A DNA stretch of 57,300 nucleotides from an uncultured Prevotella sp. Lineage in GTDB: Bacteria; Bacteroidota; Bacteroidia; Bacteroidales; Bacteroidaceae. A program made the position numbers and the translations under genes. The notes under the pieces were generated by a model. It was given only the letters and a program-made list of their open reading frames with translations. It ran no database searches and was not told the origin of the DNA. The stretch is from NCBI GenBank assembly GCA_945830055.1, contig CALZXH010000006.1:1-57300 (forward strand), in the 5' to 3' direction. Shown piece by piece: positions 51,447 through 57,300 of this stretch. The first letter of the stretch is position 1. The number at the start of each line of letters is the position of its first letter.

Positions 51447-53552
51447 ATGGAGCCTAAGAAGTTTACTATTACCAAGCGCGACGGGTCGAGGGACGACTTC
51501 TCTCTCGACAAGATTATGAATGCTATCATGAAGGCGTTTAATGCAGTGGAAGAACCTGCTAATGTTTCTTGTATCTCTAAGATTATCAGTCATTTGGATA
51601 TTACTGAGAATGTTACTGTCGAGGATATACAGAATCAGGTGGAGGTGGCTCTGATGAAAGAGGGATACTATAAGGTGGCGAAGTGCTTCATGCTGTATAG
51701 ACAGAGTCACAGTGAGGACAGGGAAACCTTGGACAAGTTGAATTTTTTGACAGCCTATATGGAAGCTGCCAATGCTGCAACTGGTTCGAAGTTTGATGCC
51801 AATGCGAATGTGGAGCACAAAAACATTGCAACGCTGATAGGAGAGCTGCCGAAGTCGAACTTCATCCGTCTGAACAGACGACTGCTGACCGACCGCATCA
51901 AGAAGATGTATGGAAAGGAACTTGCAGACAAATACATCCAATTGCTGACACATCATTTTATATATAAGAATGATGAGACCTCCATTGCACCCTATTGTGC
52001 ATCTATCACTATGTATCCCTGGTTGCTTAACGGTACTACGGGCATAGGCGGAAACTCCAGTGCACCCACTAATCTGAAGTCGTTCTGTGGAGGTTTTGTC
52101 AATATGGTGTTCATCGTGAGCTCCATGCTCTCGGGTGCCTGTGCTACACCGGAGTTCCTGATGTACCTCAACTATTTCATAGGCAAGGAGTATGGCAGGG
52201 AATATTGGAAAGAGGCTGACAAGGTGGTGGACCTCTCGTTGCGCCAGCGCACGATTGACAAGGTGATTACCGATTGCTTTGAACAGATTGTGTATTCCAT
52301 CAATCAGCCTACAGGAGCGCGCAACTTCCAGGCGGTATTTTGGAATATTGCCTATTACGACAGATTCTATTTCGAATCACTCTTCGGCGAGTTCTACTTC
52401 CCCGATGGCACGCAACCCGACTGGGAAGGACTGTCGTGGTTGCAGAAACGCTTTATGAAATGGTTCAACAAGGAGCGCACCAAGACCGTGCTTACCTTCC
52501 CTGTGGAAACCATGGCACTGCTGGCCGACAACGGAGAATGCCGTGACCCGGAGTGGGGTGACTTCGCTGCAGAGATGTATGCGGAGGGTCACTCGTTCTT
52601 TACCTATATGAGTGACAATGCCGACTCCCTGTCATCGTGCTGCCGCCTGCGCAACGAGATACAGGATAATGGTTTTTCCTATACTCTCGGTGCGGGAGGT
52701 GTGAGTACTGGTTCGAAATCAGTGCTCACTGTGAACATCAACCGTTGCGTGCAGTATGCCGTGAACAATGGGCGTGATTACAAGGAGTATCTGGAAGAGG
52801 TGATCGACCTGTGTCACAAGGTGCAACTGGCATACAATGAGAACCTAAAAGAACTGCAGGAGCATGGGATGCTGCCGCTGTTTGATGCGGGCTATATCAA
52901 CATGAGTCGTCAGTATCTGACCATTGGCGTGAACGGACTGGTGGAGGCGGCGGAGTTCATGGGGCTGAAAATTACACCTAATGACAAGTACAAGGAGTTT
53001 GTACAGGGCATCCTGTCAATTGTGGAGAAACTGAACAAGGCATACAGAACCAAGGAGGTGTTGTTTAACTGTGAGATGATTCCTGCGGAGAACGTGGGCG
53101 TGAAGCATGCCAAATGGGATAGGGAAGACGCCTATTTCGTGCCGCGCGACTGTTACAACTCCTATTTCTATATTGTGGAAGACCAGTCGATGAATATCAT
53201 GGACAAGTTCAAGCTGCACGGTACGCCTTACATAGAGCATCTCACGGGAGGTTCGGCACTACACATGAATCTGGAGGAACACCTGTCGAAGGAGCAGTAC
53301 AAACAGCTGTTGAAGGTGGCGGCACAGGAGGGATGCAACTACTTCACCTTCAATATTCCCAATACCATCTGCAACGATTGCGGTCACATCGACAAACGCT
53401 ATCTGCACGAGTGTCCCGTGTGCCATTCCAAGAATGTGGACTATATGACACGCATCATTGGCTATTTGAAACGCGTGAGCAACTTCTCGCAGGCAAGGCA
53501 GGAGGAAGCTGGCAGGCGCTTCTATGCAGGAACTAATAAAATGGCTGATTGA
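51447..53552 (+). CDS. nrdD: Anaerobic ribonucleoside-triphosphate reductase NrdD
   Basis: A 701-residue glycyl-radical enzyme making deoxynucleotides without oxygen. The N-terminal ATP-cone (FTITKRDGSRDDFSLDKIMN, about residues 5-95) is the allosteric domain. The C-terminal region has a zinc site with two Cys pairs (CNDCGH and CPVCHS) and the radical glycine in TRIIGYLKRVSNF near residue 677. The reading frame is intact. It is followed by its activase gene after one base. This fits an obligate or facultative anaerobe. Confidence 0.95.
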   Translation: MEPKKFTITKRDGSRDDFSLDKIMNAIMKAFNAVEEPANVSCISKIISHLDITENVTVEDIQNQVEVALMKEGYYKVAKCFMLYRQSHSEDRETLDKLNFLTAYMEAANAATGSKFDANANVEHKNIATLIGELPKSNFIRLNRRLLTDRIKKMYGKELADKYIQLLTHHFIYKNDETSIAPYCASITMYPWLLNGTTGIGGNSSAPTNLKSFCGGFVNMVFIVSSMLSGACATPEFLMYLNYFIGKEYGREYWKEADKVVDLSLRQRTIDKVITDCFEQIVYSINQPTGARNFQAVFWNIAYYDRFYFESLFGEFYFPDGTQPDWEGLSWLQKRFMKWFNKERTKTVLTFPVETMALLADNGECRDPEWGDFAAEMYAEGHSFFTYMSDNADSLSSCCRLRNEIQDNGFSYTLGAGGVSTGSKSVLTVNINRCVQYAVNNGRDYKEYLEEVIDLCHKVQLAYNENLKELQEHGMLPLFDAGYINMSRQYLTIGVNGLVEAAEFMGLKITPNDKYKEFVQGILSIVEKLNKAYRTKEVLFNCEMIPAENVGVKHAKWDREDAYFVPRDCYNSYFYIVEDQSMNIMDKFKLHGTPYIEHLTGGSALHMNLEEHLSKEQYKQLLKVAAQEGCNYFTFNIPNTICNDCGHIDKRYLHECPVCHSKNVDYMTRIIGYLKRVSNFSQARQEEAGRRFYAGTNKMAD

Positions 53553-53553
53553 G

Positions 53554-54015
53554 ATGGTGAAGTATGTCAACACTGGTGTGGTGTTTCAGGAGATTCCCGA
53601 TGAGGTGACGCTCTCCATCAACATCTCCAACTGTCCCTGTCACTGTGCAGGATGTCATAGCAAGTACCTTTGGGAGGATATAGGAAATCCGTTGACGGCA
53701 ATGGCGTTGAACTGCCTGTTACAGCAGTATGGTACCGATATTACCTGTATCTGTTTTATGGGAGGTGATGCGGATGCCGCTGTGGTAAACAGCCTGGCGC
53801 AATGGATGAAGACGGCGCATCCGAAGATGCACATCGGATGGTATTCGGGCAGGACGCGCCTGGCAAAGGAAATCAATGTCAACAACTTTGACTATATCAA
53901 ACTGGGGCCGTATATAGAGACCAAGGGCGGACTGAACAAGAAATCTACCAACCAGCGCCTCTATAAGATAATGGACGGCGGCATGACCGATATCACCAGC
54001 CGGTTTTGGAAATGA
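53554..54015 (+). CDS. nrdG: NrdD-activating radical SAM enzyme NrdG
   Basis: A 153-residue radical-SAM activase that installs the glycyl radical on NrdD. The CxxxCxxC cluster is Cys27, Cys31 and Cys34 (ISNCPCHCAGCHSKYLW), with the GG-type motif CFMGGDADAA further on. The start at 53554 (MVKYVNTGVV) is chosen because the family starts close before the cluster and the nrdD stop lies one base upstream; an upstream ATG at 53524 lies inside nrdD. Near-contact of the genes suggests coupled translation. Confidence 0.93.
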   Translation: MVKYVNTGVVFQEIPDEVTLSINISNCPCHCAGCHSKYLWEDIGNPLTAMALNCLLQQYGTDITCICFMGGDADAAVVNSLAQWMKTAHPKMHIGWYSGRTRLAKEINVNNFDYIKLGPYIETKGGLNKKSTNQRLYKIMDGGMTDITSRFWK

Positions 54016-54040
54016 GGGTGCTTGTGAAATGTATAACGGC

Positions 54041-54091
54041 AGAAAAAGAAAGTGGCTGTACCGTAAACTCTGATTACGATACAGCCACTTT
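54041..54091 (-). terminator. Terminator between nrdG and rpmH
   Basis: AAAGTGGCTGTA at 54049-54060 and TACAGCCACTTT at 54080-54091 form a perfect 12-bp stem, extended inward by CCGTAA and TTACG. On the reverse strand the stem is followed by CTTTTTCT, so it should end rpmH; it also lies after nrdG. Confidence 0.75.
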
Positions 54092-54126
54092 GGCGTTATT
54101 CCATCTATCTGATGAGCTGAGGAAGA

Positions 54127-54282
54127 TTATTTTCCGTGGTGCTCGTCTGATACTGTCAGTTTTTTACGTCCTTTAGCGCGACGTGAAGCCAATACCTTGC
54201 GGCCGTTCTTGGTGGCCATTCTCTCACGGAAGCCGTGCTTGTTTACTCTTCTCCTGTTGTGAGGCTGAAATGTTCTTTTCAT
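54127..54282 (-). CDS. rpmH: Ribosomal protein bL34
   Basis: A 51-residue, very basic protein. The reverse-strand ATG at 54282 opens [20 protein letters not shown], and the sequence continues [20 protein letters not shown] before a short acidic-ended tail. This is the universal bL34 pattern (KRTxQPxxRxRxxxHGFRxRM), a large-subunit protein. It has its own promoter upstream and does not sit with dnaA or rnpA here. Confidence 0.96.
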   Translation of the reverse strand: MKRTFQPHNRRRVNKHGFRERMATKNGRKVLASRRAKGRKKLTVSDEHHGK

Positions 54283-54338
54283 TGCTTGTATATATTTATT
54301 GTTATTATTTCAAGGGGATGTTCCACACTTTTGGGCTG

Positions 54339-54346
54339 CAAAGTTA
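54339..54346 (-). promoter_or_regulatory. -7 box of rpmH promoter
   Basis: On the reverse strand this reads TAACTTTG, a perfect TAnnTTTG box, 57 bases before the rpmH ATG. Confidence 0.65.
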
Positions 54347-54420
54347 GATAATAATTTAGAAATAACCAAGAATTATGCTATTTTTAGTGTGTTGTTTTAT
54401 GTTTTTTTCGGAAAAAACCT

Positions 54421-54428
54421 TAACTTTG
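54421..54428 (+). promoter_or_regulatory. -7 box of efp promoter
   Basis: TAACTTTG, a perfect TAnnTTTG box, lies 110 bases before the efp ATG. It is arranged divergently with the rpmH promoter, identical in the -7 sequence. The leader of about 100 bases has no gene. Confidence 0.65.
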
Positions 54429-54538
54429 CACCCATATTCAATGAATTTTCGTGAAAGACGGGAGGCGCAAGCAGTCCGTCACAGTAGTAAACTACCGGTG
54501 GCAATTCAGAACCACCTCAAACATCAATACAGTTATAT

Positions 54539-55105
54539 ATGATTAACTCACAAGACATTAAGAAAGGCACTGCCATTAGAATGGATGGCGGTATCTGGGT
54601 GTGCATCGACTTCCAGCACAGAAAGCCGGGTAAGGGTAATACCGTGATGAACACCAAACTGAAGAACGTGACCGATGGCAGAGTGCTTGACCGTACATTC
54701 CAGGTGGGCTTCAAACTGGAAGACGTGATTATCGAGCGCCGTCCCTACCAGTATCTCTATGAAGATCCTACCGGACGTATCTTCATGAACCAGGAGACAT
54801 TTGAGCAGATTCCTATCGCCAACGACCTGGTGATAGGACACGAGTACATGAAGGAGGGCGATGTGGTGGAAGTAGTGACCGATACCACTGACGGAACTAT
54901 CCTCTATGCTGAAATGCCTGTGAAGACCTATCTGAGAGTGACCCACTCGGAGCCCGGTATCAAAGGCGACACTGCCACCAACGCTACCAAGCCTGCTACT
55001 TTGGAAACTGGTGTGGAGATACGCGTGCCTCTGTTTATCAATGAGGGTGACCTGATTCAGGTGGATACCCGCGACGGAAGCTATCTGCAGAGAGCAAAGG
55101 AATAA
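54539..55105 (+). CDS. efp: Translation elongation factor P
   Basis: A 188-residue factor that helps the ribosome pass stretches of proline codons. The KOW-like N-terminal domain (residues 1-65) has the loop carrying the modifiable residue in DFQHRKPGKGNTVMNTKLKN, with Lys33 in KPGKGN. The two OB-fold domains follow, ending with EIRVPLFINEGDLIQVDTRD, the EF-P signature. Length is normal. No modification genes are seen nearby. Confidence 0.95.
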   Translation: MINSQDIKKGTAIRMDGGIWVCIDFQHRKPGKGNTVMNTKLKNVTDGRVLDRTFQVGFKLEDVIIERRPYQYLYEDPTGRIFMNQETFEQIPIANDLVIGHEYMKEGDVVEVVTDTTDGTILYAEMPVKTYLRVTHSEPGIKGDTATNATKPATLETGVEIRVPLFINEGDLIQVDTRDGSYLQRAKE

Positions 55106-55173
55106 AATGGGCAGCATGCCATGAGCCATCCCACTGCAAGGGGTGTATGCCGTGGTGTCATGACCTCATGAAT

Positions 55174-55228
55174 AATCCTCAAATGAAGAAAACATGTATG
55201 GATTGTTTCTTCGTTTGAGGATTTTTTC
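55174..55228 (+). terminator. Terminator after efp
   Basis: AATCCTCAAA pairs with TTTGAGGATT, extended inward by GAAGAAA and TTTCTTC with one mismatch, and is followed by six T residues. Confidence 0.85.
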
Positions 55229-55311
55229 ATATCTTTACCCGCCCATTAGCAATGATAACAGGTGCGACGGCGGCGCATGGTACCGCAGTTGTACTGTAAC
55301 ATGAAAAGCGT

Positions 55312-56358
55312 ATGTATTTCTCTTTTATCATACCCGTGTTCAACCGTCCCGATGAAGTGGATGAACTGCTGGAGAGCCTGACAAGACAGACCCTGAAGGC
55401 CTTTGAGGTAATCGTGGTCGAGGACGGGTCGCAGGTGCCCTGTGACAAGGTGTGCCAAAAATATAGCAAGATTCTGGAGCTGAAGTATTTTCAGAAACCT
55501 AATTCGGGGCCTGGACAGACTCGCAACTATGGTGCTGAAAGGGCGAAAGGCGATTATCTGATCATACTCGACTCGGATGTAGTGCTGCCCGAAACCTATC
55601 TGGAAGAGGTGGCAAAGGAACTGGAAAAAGAACCTGCAGATGCCTTTGGAGGTCCCGACCGTGCCCATGAGTCGTTTACCGACACGCAGAAAGCCATCAG
55701 CTATTCCATGACTTCTTTTTTCACTACAGGAGGCATTCGTGGCGGAAAGAAGAAACTGGACAAGTTTTATCCCCGCTCATTCAACATGGGTATACGTGCC
55801 GAGGTGTACAGGAAGCTGGGAGGCTTCTCGAAGATGCGCTTCGGCGAGGATATTGATTTCAGCATCCGTATATTCAAGGCAGGCTACCGCTGTAGGCTTT
55901 TCCCGGAGGCATGGGTGTGGCACAAGCGTCGTACCGACATGCGCAAGTTCTTCAGACAGGTCTATAACAGTGGCATTGCACGTATCAACCTGTACAAGAA
56001 ATATCCTGAATCACTCAAATTGGTGCATCTGTTGCCAATGGTGTTCACAGTGGGAGTGATACTGCTGTTTCTCGCCGCCTGTGCGGGCAGAATAATGATG
56101 GTATATGGTAGTCAGGAGCATTTTTATTGCTGGTACGCCTTCGTGTTGGCATGTTTGTCGCCTATTCTTCTCTATGCTTTGTTGGTGATGGTCCACTCTG
56201 CCGTCTGCAACAAGAGTATCCATATCGGTTTTATCTCTGTAGGCGCCGCTTTCGTGCAGCTCATGGGCTATGGCTTCGGGCTTATTCAGGCATGGTGGAA
56301 GCGGTGCTTGTGGGGAAAGAAAGAATTCAGTGCTTTTGATAAGAGTTTTTATGACTAA
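55312..56358 (+). CDS. Family 2 glycosyltransferase with membrane anchor
   Basis: A 348-residue enzyme. The N-terminal GT-A domain (residues 1-230) opens MYFSFIIPVFNRPDEVDELL, has the DxD-type metal site in LIILDSDVVLPE near 86-97, and the acceptor region RFGEDIDFSIRIFKAGYRCR near 180. Three or so hydrophobic segments follow (LLPMVFTVGVILLFLAACAG near 243, then YAFVLACLSPILLYALLVMV), anchoring it to the inner membrane. It adds a sugar to an unknown acceptor, possibly a lipid or capsule precursor. A near-consensus -7 box, TATCTTTA, lies at 55230-55237. Its stop overlaps radC. Confidence 0.85.
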   Translation: MYFSFIIPVFNRPDEVDELLESLTRQTLKAFEVIVVEDGSQVPCDKVCQKYSKILELKYFQKPNSGPGQTRNYGAERAKGDYLIILDSDVVLPETYLEEVAKELEKEPADAFGGPDRAHESFTDTQKAISYSMTSFFTTGGIRGGKKKLDKFYPRSFNMGIRAEVYRKLGGFSKMRFGEDIDFSIRIFKAGYRCRLFPEAWVWHKRRTDMRKFFRQVYNSGIARINLYKKYPESLKLVHLLPMVFTVGVILLFLAACAGRIMMVYGSQEHFYCWYAFVLACLSPILLYALLVMVHSAVCNKSIHIGFISVGAAFVQLMGYGFGLIQAWWKRCLWGKKEFSAFDKSFYD

Positions 56359-57046
56359 TCGGAACAACATACGCATTGCGTGTCTGGCTCCTGATGACCG
56401 GCCGAGAGAGAAGATGATGGCGCAAGGTGCGGCGGCTCTGAGCAATGCCGAGTTGCTGGCGATACTCATCGGGTCGGGCACCCCCAAGGAGAGTGCCGTG
56501 GCTTTGATGCAGAGGGTGATGACTGATTGTGCCAATAATCTTAATACGCTGGGAAAGATGTCGATAACCGACCTGATGGCATACAAGGGTATAGGAGAGG
56601 CAAAGGCTATCACCATACTGGCAGCCTGTGAACTGGGCAAGCGTCGGCAAGGGCAGGCGGTGGAAGACAGACCGTTGATGCGATCGGCGGAGGATATATA
56701 CCGCTTTATGCACCCCAGAATGCAGGATCTTGATGTGGAGGAAGCGTGGGTGTTGCTGATAAACCAACGCTTTCAGCTTATCAAGGCAGAGAAAATTTCG
56801 CGTGGGGGATTTACTGAAACCGCAGTGGACGTGAGGGTGATGATCAAATCCGCGTTGCTGTGCAATGCTACAGTGATGGCACTCTGCCATAACCATCCCA
56901 GCGGAAATATCCTCCCCAGTAACGATGACAATACACTTACTATGCGTGTAAGGGATGCTGCCAAAATGATGCGCATACATTTTCTGGATCATCTTGTCAT
57001 TACCGATGGCGGTTACTATTCCTATCGTGGAGAAGGAAAACTGTAG
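56351..57046 (+). CDS. radC: RadC family JAB-domain protein
   Basis: A 231-residue protein. The N-terminal helix-hairpin-helix region (SNAELLAILIGSGTPKESAV then MAYKGIGEAKAITILAACEL, to about residue 95) is followed by a JAB/MPN domain with the metal motif HNHPSGNILPSNDD (HxH..SxxD type) near residue 177. Once described as a DNA-repair protein, RadC has no established role. The start at 56351 (MTNRNNIRIACLAPDDRPRE) overlaps the glycosyltransferase stop in ATGACTAA; a longer frame would lie inside that gene. Confidence 0.93.
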   Translation: MTNRNNIRIACLAPDDRPREKMMAQGAAALSNAELLAILIGSGTPKESAVALMQRVMTDCANNLNTLGKMSITDLMAYKGIGEAKAITILAACELGKRRQGQAVEDRPLMRSAEDIYRFMHPRMQDLDVEEAWVLLINQRFQLIKAEKISRGGFTETAVDVRVMIKSALLCNATVMALCHNHPSGNILPSNDDNTLTMRVRDAAKMMRIHFLDHLVITDGGYYSYRGEGKL

Positions 57047-57186
57047 GGTGGATGACGGACAAATCAGATATTTGTAATAGAATGAGAGATGCTTATATTA
57101 AATATAATGTATAGACAATCTGGAATTGATATGAATCATTGATAATAAAAAATGAAGGAAAAATAGCGAATTTATTTTCGAAAAAG

Positions 57187-57217
57187 TTTGGTAGTTCAAA
57201 AAATAGTCGTACCTTTG
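57187..57217 (+). promoter_or_regulatory. Strong promoter, probably of an rRNA operon
   Basis: TTTG at 57187-57190 and TACCTTTG at 57210-57217 are spaced by 19 bases, a perfect -33/-7 pair. The leader that follows resembles Bacteroidales rRNA leaders. Confidence 0.75.
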
Positions 57218-57300
57218 CATCCGCTTTCGGCAATCAAGTATTGCTGGTGAGCGAACGAGAAAGAGTTCTTTGAAAGATTTACATAACAGAGTAGTAGTAC
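57218..57300 (+). other. Probable rRNA operon leader
   Basis: The sequence GAGAAAGAGTTCTTTGAAAG, followed by ATTTACATAACAGAGTAGTA, matches what I know of the transcribed leaders in front of 16S rRNA genes in Prevotella and Bacteroides. The 16S gene itself would start beyond the right edge and is not seen. Confidence 0.65.

Noticed and set aside
54127..54282. Replication origin near rpmH
   Set aside because: rpmH often lies near oriC, but there is no dnaA, rnpA or cluster of DnaA boxes here.
56270..56350. Longer start for RadC
   Set aside because: It would lie inside the glycosyltransferase gene, and the RadC family starts close to the chosen Met at 56351.

Overview
The window reads as chromosomal DNA of a member of the Bacteroidales, most likely a Prevotella-like genus. 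Support comes from repeated TAnnTTTG -7 promoter boxes (mraZ, argR, nrdD, efp, rpmH, folP, murF and the rRNA leader), the N-succinyl-ornithine type arginine pathway with argF', a MurE carrying the meso-diaminopimelate signature, DUF4143 ATPase and NigD-like families, and a Por-type C-terminal sorting tail on a large secreted protein.

Layout. 1-5.9 kb: an accessory stretch with an outer-membrane beta-barrel gene, a DUF4143 ATPase whose promoter sits at the end of a 33-bp tandem repeat, two gene remnants, two inverted copies of a 248-bp MITE-like element flanking a TlpA-like lipoprotein gene, and GC-rich palindromes. 5.9-22.9 kb: a complete division and cell-wall (dcw) cluster, mraZ-rsmH-ftsL-ftsI-murE-mraY-murD-ftsW-murG-murC-ftsQ-ftsA-ftsZ, then yqeY and a helix-hairpin-helix gene. 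23.0-30.0 kb: tRNA-Pro, murF, folP-cdaA, pta-ackA, lpxH and a DUF59 gene. 30.0-34.9 kb: a long AT-rich spacer and a 1407-residue secreted surface protein closed by a strong terminator. 35.0-46.2 kb: an arginine/proline operon, argR-GNAT-argG-argC-argD-proC-XRE/cupin-acyl-CoA ligase-proBA (fused)-argF'. 46.2-50.9 kb: a reverse-strand group of NigD-like lipoprotein, acyltransferase, ddl, rluD and a PASTA protein. 51.3-57.3 kb: nrdDG, rpmH, efp, a family 2 glycosyltransferase, radC, and at the right edge what looks like an rRNA operon promoter and leader.

The genes build peptidoglycan (murC-G, mraY, ddl, ftsI/W), place the septum (ftsQ/A/Z) and make arginine and proline through succinylated intermediates, with ArgR apparently repressing its own operon at repeated TGCATAAATAT sites.

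The most unusual signal is a family of short GC-rich elements with terminal inverted repeats in the arginine operon. Two full copies fill the argG-argC and argC-argD gaps and run into the downstream reading frames, so that the element supplies the start codon and an N-terminal S-T-P-P-x-G-G-Q-G-G peptide for ArgC and ArgD. A half copy does the same for the GNAT protein. Other notable points are the 33-bp repeats that each copy a promoter-like module, three unrelated loci of 22-24-bp tandem palindromes with the same architecture, and a ProB-ProA fusion like eukaryotic P5C synthase.
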